NCBI GenBank assembly: GCA_947494205.1
Contig: CANLUH010000005.1
Location: forward strand, 62,001-126,000
Length of the DNA: 64,000 nucleotides
Direction: 5' to 3'
DNA from: an uncultured Flavobacteriaceae bacterium
Lineage (GTDB): Bacteria > Bacteroidota > Bacteroidia > Flavobacteriales > Flavobacteriaceae
Part shown: positions 51,697-59,431 of the stretch, piece after piece
Layout: each line of letters opens with the position of its first letter
Numbering within the stretch: the first letter of the stretch is position 1
Made by a program: the position numbers and the translations under genes
Notes under the pieces: generated by a model
Databases searched by the model: none
Told to the model about the DNA's origin: nothing
The model's input: the letters and a program-made list of their open reading frames with translations, nothing else

Positions 51697-52674
51697 TTAA
51701 AAATTATAATATTCCAACCAAGACTTAATCCTCCCGACAAAAAAATCTAAATAGTTTTTTGTTAAAAAGATGTTAGACCAATCGAAACGTCTAGCTTGTA
51801 CACCTAGATAGAATACCCAAATAGCAGCACCAGCATTGGGAATAAATGCTAATTCTTCTTTAGATAGTGGTTTTACACTTTGGTACCCCTCTATAAAACT
51901 TTTAAACTTTAATTCGTAAATGTCTTTATCGGTTTCTATATGGAATAATTGTTTACAGAAATAAGCAACATCAATAATTTGTAAACCATTACCACAGAAA
52001 TCAAAATCGAAAATGGTAATAGCGTTATCCTTGGTAATGTTCATATTATCATACCATAAATCAGCATGAATAACCCCTTGATTAAAATGTTTTAAATCTA
52101 TAGTATTAAAAGCTTCCATAGATTGTTTACCCAACATTTTTAAATATTTCATACTATCTAATGTTTCGGGAAAGAAAGTGTTTATTGCGTTATAAGGTTT
52201 GTGTACTAAAGTATCTATATTATAATGTGTTCTGTTTATGGTTTTGTTTAATGTTGTATTATGAATAGTAGCCATTAATTTACCAATAGCAAAACAAGTA
52301 TTAGTATCTTTAAAGCGAACTTTCTCACCTTCAGCAAAAGAAAATAAAACAGCATAGCGTTCGCCTTCGGGAGCTTGTATGGTGTTTATAAATTCATTTT
52401 TGGAATTTTTTATAGGAAAAGAAATACTAATATTGTTAGTTTTTAATGCATTAAGTAGTTGTAACTCTTCCTGTATTTCGGCTTTAGTTCTCCAATTATA
52501 GGCGTATATTCTTAACACATATTTTGTTGTAATATCTGTTATAAAATAAGTGTCATTTATTCCTGTTCTAAAAAGTTTGCAAGAGGTATGATCACTTAAA
52601 TTATAATGTTCTGCAACAAAAGTTTGTAATGCGTTTGCAGAAAGTGTGGATTTGGTAACAGGGAAAGCTGACAT
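51697..52674 (-). CDS. Aminoglycoside phosphotransferase/choline kinase-like protein
   Basis: A 325-residue APH-fold kinase: the N-lobe has LFRTGINDTYFITDITTKYVLRIY with the ATP-binding Arg/Lys strand, the catalytic loop is GVIHADLWYDNMNI (Brenner HxDxxxxN) and the metal site is IFDFDFCGNG. The arrangement resembles SrkA/YihE or homoserine kinase-type ThrB2 proteins rather than resistance enzymes. The phosphorylated substrate is unknown. Soluble and cytoplasmic. The downstream neighbour on the same strand is an exported protein 86 bp away, so it is likely monocistronic. Confidence 0.88.
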   Translation of the reverse strand: MSAFPVTKSTLSANALQTFVAEHYNLSDHTSCKLFRTGINDTYFITDITTKYVLRIYAYNWRTKAEIQEELQLLNALKTNNISISFPIKNSKNEFINTIQAPEGERYAVLFSFAEGEKVRFKDTNTCFAIGKLMATIHNTTLNKTINRTHYNIDTLVHKPYNAINTFFPETLDSMKYLKMLGKQSMEAFNTIDLKHFNQGVIHADLWYDNMNITKDNAITIFDFDFCGNGLQIIDVAYFCKQLFHIETDKDIYELKFKSFIEGYQSVKPLSKEELAFIPNAGAAIWVFYLGVQARRFDWSNIFLTKNYLDFFVGRIKSWLEYYNF

Positions 52675-52728
52675 TTAAAAGGCTAAATAAAAGTGAAGCG
52701 CAAATATAAGAGGTTTGAAGCTTATTAC

Positions 52729-53376
52729 TTAATTAAAAGCCTGTCGTAAAGCTGCAACAAAATCATCAAGCGATTTAATAGTATTGAATACTTGGTTTTC
52801 AACCTTCAACATAGGAATTCTGTTTTTACGTCTGTTATCCTTGTCGTCTTGAAATTCTTTTATAATTTTTAGATAATTAGTGCTATCCTTATCAATATTA
52901 TATTCAGTAAAACTAATCTTATTATTCTCTAAAATGCGTTTAGCATCTGGACAAATAAGACAATCGTCCTTAGTATATAAAATTACTTTTTTATCCTTAA
53001 TAGCTTTATCTAACTTAAAACTTAAACCCTCTTTATCTTTGTCAACCTCTAAAGCATAAGCGACTTCATTAACTACAAACATAGAATTATACTTGCCATC
53101 TGTATTTGCTAATTGAATTAAAGTTAACAGCTTTACTTTTGTTTTAGGAGCAATAGTTCTAATAATAGGACGATTACTACTGCGTCTAAAATCTTTGGTC
53201 TCTACTTTTAAAAACACATCGTAAGAAATAGAATCGGTATTTTCTGCATAAAGGCTAACGCGTTTTCCTTTTTTTACTTCCTTTAACTTAACAAATTTAT
53301 GGTCGTTTTGTGCATAACCAATAAGAGATAAAAAAAGAAGGGTAGCAAATAAAAAAAGGGATTTCATATTAGTCAT
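52729..53376 (-). CDS. Exported protein with C-terminal glutaredoxin-like domain
   Basis: It has 215 residues. The ATG at 53376 is supported by AGGAT about eight bases upstream; an ATG three codons later (53367) is also possible. A signal peptide ends LIGYAQ. Residues ~25-125 form a beta-rich domain that I do not recognise (FVKLKEVKKGKRVSLYAEN). Residues ~127-215 form a glutaredoxin fold: VILYTKDDCLICPDAKRILE with the C-x-x-C pair, the cis-Pro in RIPMLKVENQVF and a final helix. It could be a periplasmic disulfide or mixed-disulfide enzyme. It is divergent from the exonuclease gene. Confidence 0.8.
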   Translation of the reverse strand: MTNMKSLFLFATLLFLSLIGYAQNDHKFVKLKEVKKGKRVSLYAENTDSISYDVFLKVETKDFRRSSNRPIIRTIAPKTKVKLLTLIQLANTDGKYNSMFVVNEVAYALEVDKDKEGLSFKLDKAIKDKKVILYTKDDCLICPDAKRILENNKISFTEYNIDKDSTNYLKIIKEFQDDKDNRRKNRIPMLKVENQVFNTIKSLDDFVAALRQAFN

Positions 53377-53428
53377 CAGTTTATCCTATTAATGTGTTAT
53401 TTTGAAAGTAAAAATAACATAATAGAAT

Positions 53429-53436
53429 TATATTTG
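53429..53436 (+). promoter_or_regulatory. Candidate -7 box (TATATTTG)
   Basis: An exact TAnnTTTG match 21 bases before the ATG of the exonuclease gene at 53458. A TTG stands 24 bases upstream (53402-53404), slightly too far for the usual spacer. Confidence 0.45.
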
Positions 53437-53457
53437 CATAACACATACATTAATTAC

Positions 53458-54231
53458 ATGGAATTAAATTTAAGGAAACCCGTTTGCTTTTTCGATTTAG
53501 AAACAACAGGAGTTAATATATCTAAAGACAGAGTTGTAGAAATATCAATACTAAAAGTCTACCCTAACGGTAATAAAGAAAGTAAAACATGGTTGGTAAA
53601 CCCAGAAATGCCAATCCCACCTGAAGTATCTTTAATACATGGCGTAACAGATGAAAGAGTAGCAAACGAACCGACGTTTAAAGAACTTTCTAAAGATATT
53701 AATGCTATGATAAAAGATTCGGACCTTGCAGGATTTAATTCTAATAGATTCGATATTCCTTTATTAGCAGAAGAAATGCTTCGCGCTGATATGGATTTCG
53801 ATATGAAAAACAGAGTTGCCATAGATGTACAAACTATTTTTCATAAAATGGAAAAGCGAACATTAGGAGCTGCCTACAAGTTTTATTGCGATAAAGAATT
53901 AGAAAACGCACATACAGCAGAAGCAGATACATTAGCAACTTACGAAGTGTTAAAAGCACAAATAGACCGATATGATGAGGTAGAAAATGATGCTAAGTTT
54001 TTAGCAGAATTTAGTTCGCATAGAAAGTTTGCCGATTTTGCAGGCTTTATAAACTTTAATAAAGAAGGAGAAGAATGTTTCGCTTTCGGTAAGCATAAAG
54101 GCAAGCGTGTAGTAGATGTGTTAGATAAAGAACCTGGATATTTTGGCTGGCTACTAAATGCAGATTTTCCATTATACACTAAAAAAGTATTAACAGGAAT
54201 AAAATTAAGAGCCTTTAATAATAAGCTGTAA
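53458..54231 (+). CDS. DEDDh 3'-5' exonuclease (DnaQ-like)
   Basis: The 257-residue product starts at the ATG 53458, just before the first catalytic strand. The Exo motifs are VCFFDLETTGVNISKDRVVE (Exo I, DxE), GFNSNRFDIPLLAEEM (Exo II) and AHTAEADTLATYEVL (Exo III, HxxxxD). Residues ~195-257 contain a further module with FAFGKHKGKRVVDVLDKEPG and WLLNADFPLYTKKVL, as at the end of exonuclease X-like proteins. It may serve proofreading, repair or RNA turnover. Its stop lies two bases before the FAH-family gene, so they form an operon that runs on to cinA. Confidence 0.92.
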   Translation: MELNLRKPVCFFDLETTGVNISKDRVVEISILKVYPNGNKESKTWLVNPEMPIPPEVSLIHGVTDERVANEPTFKELSKDINAMIKDSDLAGFNSNRFDIPLLAEEMLRADMDFDMKNRVAIDVQTIFHKMEKRTLGAAYKFYCDKELENAHTAEADTLATYEVLKAQIDRYDEVENDAKFLAEFSSHRKFADFAGFINFNKEGEECFAFGKHKGKRVVDVLDKEPGYFGWLLNADFPLYTKKVLTGIKLRAFNNKL

Positions 54232-54233
54232 AT

Positions 54234-54845
54234 ATGAAATTAATTTGCATAGGTAGAAATTATACCGAACACATTAAAGAACTAGAAAACGAAAAACCAA
54301 CAGATCCTGTAGTATTTTTAAAACCAGATACAGCGATTTTACTTAAAAAACAACCCTTTTTTATACCAGAATTCTCTAATGATGTCCATCATGAAGTAGA
54401 AATTTTGGTAAAAATAAATAGAGTAGGGAAGTATATAGATAAAAAATTTGCTCATAAATACTACAACGAAATTGGGTTAGGAATTGACTTTACAGCAAGA
54501 GATTTACAAGCAAAACTAAAACAAAAAGGTTTACCTTGGGAAAAAGCAAAAGCCTTTGATGGTGCTGCCGTTATAGGTGATTGGCTTCCTAAAACCGACA
54601 TAGAAGATATTAATAATATTAATTTCTCATTACAAAAAAATGAGACGCTAGTACAACAAGGTAATACTAATTTAATGTTGTGGAAAATTGATGAGTTAAT
54701 CGAATATGTGTCAAAATATTTTACTTTAAAGATTGGAGATATTATCTTTACAGGGACACCAGCCGGAGTTGGTAAAGTGTCCCCCAATGATAAACTAAAA
54801 GGATATATCGAAGATAAAGAGCTATTTTCGATTACAGTAAAATAA
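54234..54845 (+). CDS. Fumarylacetoacetate hydrolase family protein
   Basis: A 203-residue FAH-fold protein: entry LICIGRNYTEHIKELENEKP, FLKPDTAILL, metal site HHEVEILVKI, then GIDFTARDLQ, KGLPWEKAKAFDGAAVIGDW, and GDIIFTGTPAGVGKV. The order and spacing fit the short YcgM/FAHD1-like group (acylpyruvase or oxaloacetate decarboxylase activity in some members). The position in an operon with an exonuclease and an Hpt protein gives no pathway. The stop and the next start overlap (TAATG). Confidence 0.92.
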   Translation: MKLICIGRNYTEHIKELENEKPTDPVVFLKPDTAILLKKQPFFIPEFSNDVHHEVEILVKINRVGKYIDKKFAHKYYNEIGLGIDFTARDLQAKLKQKGLPWEKAKAFDGAAVIGDWLPKTDIEDINNINFSLQKNETLVQQGNTNLMLWKIDELIEYVSKYFTLKIGDIIFTGTPAGVGKVSPNDKLKGYIEDKELFSITVK

Positions 54846-55186
54846 TGGAACAACACTATAAACTACACAGACTAAGAGAACTTGCAGATAATGATGAAGA
54901 TTTTATTCTAGCATTAGCGCAAACATTTTTAGAAGAAGTCCCAGCAGATGCAGAAGTACTTAAACAGGCTGTTGCAAACGAGAACTATCTAGAAACCTAC
55001 CAGACAGCACATAAAATGAAACCTACTATAGATATGTTCGAGTTAGGAGTTTTAGACTTATTAATAGAAGTGCAAGACTGGGGTAAGTTCGAAAAGAAAG
55101 GAGAAAATGTTTCAGAGCAATTAAAAACAGTACTTATAGCTATAGAAAATGCTTCACAAGAACTAAAATCTGATTTCAATATATAA
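54845..55186 (+). CDS. Histidine phosphotransfer (Hpt) domain protein
   Basis: A 113-residue four-helix bundle with the phospho-acceptor His56 in YQTAHKMKPTIDMFEL, the form seen in many stand-alone Bacteroidota Hpt proteins (A-H-K-x-K). The D-x-x-F-I-x-x-L-A-x-x-F entry (EDFILALAQTFLEEVP) and the rest of the helices agree. It should relay phosphate between a hybrid kinase and a response regulator, but no such partner is nearby. Its ATG overlaps the FAH stop, and cinA follows three bases after its own stop. Confidence 0.88.
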   Translation: MEQHYKLHRLRELADNDEDFILALAQTFLEEVPADAEVLKQAVANENYLETYQTAHKMKPTIDMFELGVLDLLIEVQDWGKFEKKGENVSEQLKTVLIAIENASQELKSDFNI

Positions 55187-55188
55187 TA

Positions 55189-56439
55189 ATGCAAGCAGAA
55201 ATAATTACTATTGGCGATGAAATTCTCATAGGGCAAATAGTAGATACAAATTCAGCATATATAGGTAAAGCACTTAATAATATAGGTGTTTCAGTATACC
55301 AAATAACTTCCATACAAGACGAAAAGGAACATATACTAAAAGCTTTAGCAGAAGCAGAAGCTAATGCAGATATTATTATTGTAACTGGCGGATTAGGGCC
55401 AACCAAAGACGATATTACAAAACATACAATAGCAGAATACTTTAACGATACATTAGTTAGAGACGATGCCGTATTAAAAAATATCGAGTGGCTTTGGAAA
55501 ACCTATTTAAAAAAGCCTTTACAACAAGTTAATAAAGACCAAGCTTTAATACCAAGTAAGTCTGTAGCATTAATGAACACTGTAGGAAGCGCACCAGGAA
55601 TGTGGATAGAAAAAGACAATAAAGTCTTTATCTCTATGCCTGGAGTCCCTTTCGAAATGAAAAAATTAATGGAAGATGCTGTGCTTCCAAAACTAAAAGA
55701 AAAATATAAACGCCCTTATATATTGCACAAAACACTATTAACCTACGGATTAGGAGAAAGTGTATTAGCAGAACGTATAAGTGACTGGGAAGATAATTTA
55801 CCAGACTTTATAAAATTAGCTTATCTGCCCAATTTAGGTAAAGTACGCTTGCGTTTATCTGCAAAAGAATTTAATGAAGAAGAAGTAAAAGCAGAAGTAG
55901 AACGCCAAATAGAAACCGTTTTACCATTAATAAAAGACGTATTTGTAGGTTACGAAGACAGTAATCAAACACTAGAAGCCGTATTAGGAGCCGAATTAAC
56001 AAAACGTAACCTCACGTTAGCAACAGCCGAAAGTTGTACTGGAGGCAAAATAGCAGAAGTCTTTACTGCAAACGCAGGAGCCTCTGCTTTTTTTAAAGGT
56101 GGTTTAGTCACTTATGCCACACAATCTAAAATAGACGTGCTAGGTGTACCAGAAGCTATTATAAAAACACATTCTGTAGTTAGTGCACCAGTAGCAGAAG
56201 CTATGGCAAAAAAGGTAAGAGTATTATATAATTCAGATTTCGGAATAGCAACAACAGGTAACGCTGGACCCGAAAAAGGAGATTCTGAAGCAGAAGTAGG
56301 AACCGTTTTTATAGCTTTGGCAACAAAAAATGGTGTTATTTCATATAAATTCGAATTAGGAAATCATCGCGTTAGGGTTATAAATAAAGCGGTAAACAAG
56401 GCTTTAGAGACCTTACAAAAAGAAATTTTTAAAAATTGA
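55189..56439 (+). CDS. cinA: CinA family protein (COG1058/COG1546)
   Basis: A 416-residue CinA with both usual domains. The N-terminal MoaB-like pyrophosphatase domain has AEIITIGDEILIGQIVDTNS and IVTGGLGPTKDDITK; a linking domain follows; the C-terminal domain (~255-416) is the PncC nicotinamide-nucleotide amidase (TLATAESCTGGKIAEVFT, SVVSAPVAEAMA, IATTGNAGPEKGD, NHRVRVINKA). It recycles pyridine nucleotides and damage products; the 'competence/damage-inducible' name is historical. It is the last gene of the exonuclease-FAH-Hpt-cinA operon and is followed by the rpmB promoter. Confidence 0.95.
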   Translation: MQAEIITIGDEILIGQIVDTNSAYIGKALNNIGVSVYQITSIQDEKEHILKALAEAEANADIIIVTGGLGPTKDDITKHTIAEYFNDTLVRDDAVLKNIEWLWKTYLKKPLQQVNKDQALIPSKSVALMNTVGSAPGMWIEKDNKVFISMPGVPFEMKKLMEDAVLPKLKEKYKRPYILHKTLLTYGLGESVLAERISDWEDNLPDFIKLAYLPNLGKVRLRLSAKEFNEEEVKAEVERQIETVLPLIKDVFVGYEDSNQTLEAVLGAELTKRNLTLATAESCTGGKIAEVFTANAGASAFFKGGLVTYATQSKIDVLGVPEAIIKTHSVVSAPVAEAMAKKVRVLYNSDFGIATTGNAGPEKGDSEAEVGTVFIALATKNGVISYKFELGNHRVRVINKAVNKALETLQKEIFKN

Positions 56440-56450
56440 TAAAAAATAGG

Positions 56451-56480
56451 TTGTCATAACTTAAAGATTTCATATATTTG
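56451..56480 (+). promoter_or_regulatory. Bacteroidota-type promoter of rpmB-rpmG
   Basis: TTG at 56451-56453, a 19-base spacer, and TATATTTG at 56473-56480: both the -33 and the -7 (TAnnTTTG) boxes of the phylum's housekeeping sigma factor. The start would be near 56487, about 29 bases before the rpmB ATG. This is the best promoter in the window. Confidence 0.8.
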
Positions 56481-56515
56481 CACCTCGATTTTTAATAACA
56501 TTTAAAGTAGAAGTA

Positions 56516-56752
56516 ATGTCAAGAGTTTGTGAACTTACAGGGAAGGTAGCAATGGTTGGAAACAACGTATCTCACGCAAAGAATAGAACGAAGCGTAAAT
56601 TCAACGTGAACTTAATAAAAAAGCGTTTCTTCATTGCTGAAGAAGACAAATGGGTAACTTTAAAGGTATCTACATCAGCTTTAAAAACAATCAATAAGAT
56701 TGGTATTGCTGCAGCAATCAAAGACGCTAAATCTAAAGGATTTTTAAAATAA
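56516..56752 (+). CDS. rpmB: 50S ribosomal protein L28
   Basis: A 78-residue L28: [20 protein letters not shown], then [19 protein letters not shown], the typical basic body, and a [14 protein letters not shown] end. It sits at the base of the large subunit near the E site. It is first in the rpmB-rpmG-DUF4295 cluster and directly behind the promoter. Confidence 0.98.
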   Translation: MSRVCELTGKVAMVGNNVSHAKNRTKRKFNVNLIKKRFFIAEEDKWVTLKVSTSALKTINKIGIAAAIKDAKSKGFLK

Positions 56753-56782
56753 TAGCCAACACGCGCTTAAAGAAATAAAGAG

Positions 56783-56965
56783 ATGGCAAAGAAAGGAAAC
56801 AGAATACAAGTAATATTAGAGTGCACTGAGCACAAAGCAACGGGAAAGCCAGGAACATCTCGTTATATTACAACAAAAAATAAAAAGAACACTCCGGACA
56901 GAATGGAAATAAAGAAATTTAATCCAATCTTAAAGAAAATGACTGTTCACAAAGAAATTAAGTAA
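56783..56965 (+). CDS. rpmG: 50S ribosomal protein L33
   Basis: A 60-residue L33: [40 protein letters not shown] and [19 protein letters not shown]. It lacks the four zinc-binding Cys of the C+ form (one Cys remains), so it is the zinc-independent type, which matters for zinc-limited growth. It follows rpmB by 30 bases. Confidence 0.98.
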   Translation: MAKKGNRIQVILECTEHKATGKPGTSRYITTKNKKNTPDRMEIKKFNPILKKMTVHKEIK

Positions 56966-57008
56966 TTAGAGATTGTCACTTTAGTGAGAATATCAAATAT
57001 ATAGTATT

Positions 57009-57158
57009 ATGGCAAAGAAATCAGTAGCATCGTTACAAACAGGATCAAAGCGTTTATCTAAAGCGATAAAAATGGTGAAATCTCCAAAAACAGGAGCTTA
57101 CATGTTTGTTGAATCAATTATGGCACCAGACTTAGTAAACGATTTCCTTAAGAAATAG
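57009..57158 (+). CDS. DUF4295 family small protein
   Basis: A 49-residue frame, ATG 57009 to TAG 57158, starting AKKSVASLQTGSKRLSKA and ending MAPDLVNDFLKK. This small basic protein is conserved in Bacteroidota at exactly this place, after rpmG and before ftsY, and is known only as DUF4295. Its basic makeup and ribosomal neighbours suggest a role near the ribosome, which is inference. It lies 43 bases after rpmG and before a terminator. Confidence 0.9.
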   Translation: MAKKSVASLQTGSKRLSKAIKMVKSPKTGAYMFVESIMAPDLVNDFLKK

Positions 57159-57180
57159 TATTACTTTCTACACAATATAT

Positions 57181-57212
57181 AAAGCTGCTTTCATATAGAA
57201 AGCGGCTTTTTC
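57181..57212 (+). terminator. Intrinsic terminator of the rpmB-rpmG-DUF4295 operon
   Basis: AAAGCTGCTTTC (57181-57192) pairs with GAAAGCGGCTTT (57198-57209; one G-U pair) followed by T-runs. Confidence 0.88.
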
Positions 57213-57437
57213 TGTTTATATCAATTTTAAACAAGACCTGTCAGGTTTTAAATATAGATTGTTATAATAGCTTCAATTTAAATGCCAACTCTTTAAGATT
57301 TTAGAATAGAAACTAAAAGCCTAAATCTTTTTTATAAAACCGATTAGCATATTTAAAAAATATTCTTTTCTTTATGCCTAAATTTAATGACAATATTTCA
57401 GTCCCCCTATTTAGGCTTAACTATTGCTATTAAATAT

Positions 57438-57535
57438 TTGGGCGTTACCCAAAGGGCCGGGCTTTCACAACTCGCTTTTTTATTAAAAAAGAGCTCAAAC
57501 AAGTTGTTCAATCCCTAACGCGCATTTAGATAATA
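57438..57535. repeat. Large structured intergenic repeat (GGGCGTTACCC...CCCTAACGCGC)
   Basis: The outer ends GGGCGTTA (57440-57447) and TAACGCGC (about 57516-57523) are complementary apart from one position; inside, ACAACTCGC and TTTTTT pair with AAAAAAGAGC and AAGTTGT around TATT. The core AAAGGGCCGGGCTTTC is unusually G+C-rich for this genome. The 57159-57585 gap also holds ACCTGTCAGGT near 57236 and otherwise nothing that looks coding. Confidence 0.65.
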
Positions 57536-57585
57536 AAACGTATTTTGCTAATAGCTAAGTACATTATAAAACCACAAGCAAAAAA

Positions 57586-58560
57586 ATGAGCTTTTTTAAA
57601 AAAATATTTTCTTCAGAGAAAAAAGAAACATTAGATAAAGGTTTAGAAAAAACAAGCACTAGTTTTTTAGGGAAACTTAGTAAAGCTGTAGCTGGAAAAT
57701 CTAAAGTAGACGACGATGTTTTAGATAATTTAGAAGAAGTATTAGTCTCAAGTGATGTTGGTGTAAACACAACATTAAAAGTAATAGAAAGAATAGAAGC
57801 TCGCGTTGCTAAAGATAAATATTTAGGAACCGACGAATTAAATAGGATACTTCGTGAGGAAATAGCAGGCTTACTTTCGGAAACCAATACAGGAGAAGAA
57901 ACCGATTATGTAGTGCCAACATTACCAAAACAAGCAGACGGGACAAAAACACCTTATGTATTAATGGTAGTAGGAGTAAATGGAGTAGGTAAAACAACAA
58001 CCATAGGGAAACTAGCTTACCAATTTAAAAGGCAAGGTTTAAAAGTAGTACTAGGAGCTGCCGATACTTTTAGAGCAGCAGCCATAGATCAATTACAAGT
58101 TTGGGCAGACCGCGTAGATGTGCCAATGGTAAGACAAGACATGGGAAGTGATCCAGCAAGTGTAGCTTTCGATGCTTTAGAATCTGGAGTCTCACAAGAT
58201 GCAGATGTTATTATTATAGATACAGCAGGACGTTTACACAATAAAGTTAACTTAATGAATGAGTTAACAAAAGTAAAACGCGTCATGCAAAAAGTAATAG
58301 GCGATGCCCCACACGATGTATTATTAGTGTTAGACGGATCTACAGGGCAAAATGCATTCGAACAAGCAAAACAATTTACTGCAGCCACAGAAGTAACTAC
58401 ACTAGCCGTAACAAAACTAGATGGAACAGCAAAAGGTGGTGTCGTTATAGGTATAAGTGATCAATTTAAAATACCAGTAAAATATATAGGTGTAGGAGAA
58501 GGTATAGAAGATTTACAAGTCTTTAATAAATACGAATTTGTAGACTCTTTCTTTAAATAA
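57586..58560 (+). CDS. ftsY: Signal recognition particle receptor FtsY
   Basis: A 324-residue SRP GTPase of the short Bacteroidota form with a small N-terminal region instead of a long acidic A domain. N domain ~20-100 (LGKLSKAVAGKSKVDDDVLD, LEEVLVSSDVG), then the G domain with MVVGVNGVGKTTTIGKLAYQ (G1), ADTFRAAAIDQLQVW (insertion box), IIDTAGRLHNKV (G3), TKLDGTAKGG (G4) and IPVKYIGVGEGIEDLQVF (G5 and closing loop). It docks SRP-ribosome complexes at the membrane. It follows DUF4295 after a repeat-bearing gap. Confidence 0.97.
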   Translation: MSFFKKIFSSEKKETLDKGLEKTSTSFLGKLSKAVAGKSKVDDDVLDNLEEVLVSSDVGVNTTLKVIERIEARVAKDKYLGTDELNRILREEIAGLLSETNTGEETDYVVPTLPKQADGTKTPYVLMVVGVNGVGKTTTIGKLAYQFKRQGLKVVLGAADTFRAAAIDQLQVWADRVDVPMVRQDMGSDPASVAFDALESGVSQDADVIIIDTAGRLHNKVNLMNELTKVKRVMQKVIGDAPHDVLLVLDGSTGQNAFEQAKQFTAATEVTTLAVTKLDGTAKGGVVIGISDQFKIPVKYIGVGEGIEDLQVFNKYEFVDSFFK

Positions 58561-58563
58561 CAT

Positions 58564-58905
58564 TTGAAATATAAAGAACAGAACATATTAAAAACAATAT
58601 CTATAATTGTATTAATATATTCTGGGTTACAAGTTGTTATTCGTTTAATTAATATAATGACTGCCATTTATAAATATTATAATGGTAATCCATTAATTCC
58701 AAGATATTTGTATAAGTATGTTGTTTTTCCACATGTTATATTATTTGTTATCTTTTTAATAGTATTCCTATTCACTTATCGAAGCTTAAAAAAGACTATC
58801 TATAATAGATATTTAATTGTTTTAACAAGCGCTATTGTATTACTAAAATTTTTCTTTTTCGAAGCTTTATTAAGTTTAGTAAATACTCTTAATCCTTTTA
58901 GTTAG
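58564..58905 (+). CDS. Hypothetical membrane protein
   Basis: It has 113 residues from a TTG at 58564, four bases after the ftsY stop; the first ATG would delete the first membrane helix. Three hydrophobic segments: ~10-32 (TISIIVLIYSGLQVVIRLI), ~52-72 (VVFPHVILFVIFLIVFLF) and ~82-106 (YLIVLTSAIVLLKFFFFEAL). The family is unknown. It is probably translated from the ftsY transcript. Confidence 0.6.
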   Translation: MKYKEQNILKTISIIVLIYSGLQVVIRLINIMTAIYKYYNGNPLIPRYLYKYVVFPHVILFVIFLIVFLFTYRSLKKTIYNRYLIVLTSAIVLLKFFFFEALLSLVNTLNPFS

Positions 58906-59002
58906 TATTTGGTTTAAATAAATGACTAATAGAAAAATTAGAGATAATAATTTAAATGGCAGAAAAAATAAATCTAAATTATATTTAGTAAATTTATAGA
59001 CT

Positions 59003-59431
59003 ATGTCACATAATATATACCACAGTTTAGTTATAAAAGCGAATCAAGAAAATGTGTTTAATGCAGTAACACACCCAGAGCATTTAAATAATTGGTGGAC
59101 TCTAGAATCTTCGGGAGAGCCAAAATTAAATGCTGAGTATAATTTAAACTTTACCAAAAAATATAATTGGTATGGTGTAGTTTCCGAAGTAAAAAACAAC
59201 GAAGCATTTTGTATAACCATGACAAAATCGGACGCCGATTGGGATAACACAATATTTGGTTTTCATTTAAAAACAGTAGAAAACGGAACACAACTAGATT
59301 TTGCACATAAAGGCTGGCAAAAGAATAACAATGAATTTAGGCAAAGTTCATTCTGTTGGGCAATGCTGCTAAACGGATTAAAAAACTATTTAGAAAAAGG
59401 TATTATTATACCATTTGAGCAACGCAGTTAA
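59003..59431 (+). CDS. SRPBCC (AHSA1-like) domain protein
   Basis: A 142-residue START-like protein: entry IYHSLVIKANQENVFNAVTHPEHLNNWW, the middle strand ITMTKSDADWDNTIFGFHLK and the end DFAHKGWQKNNNEFRQSSFCWA with the long C-terminal helix LLNGLKNYLEKG. Such proteins bind hydrophobic ligands or act with Hsp90 in eukaryotes; here the role is unknown. Its last four bases overlap the stop of the convergent serine hydrolase gene. Confidence 0.9.
   Translation: MSHNIYHSLVIKANQENVFNAVTHPEHLNNWWTLESSGEPKLNAEYNLNFTKKYNWYGVVSEVKNNEAFCITMTKSDADWDNTIFGFHLKTVENGTQLDFAHKGWQKNNNEFRQSSFCWAMLLNGLKNYLEKGIIIPFEQRS

Noticed and set aside
51697-52674. Aminoglycoside-resistance phosphotransferase
   Set aside because: The fold is right, but the motifs are those of the broad APH/choline-kinase superfamily, most members of which act in metabolism.
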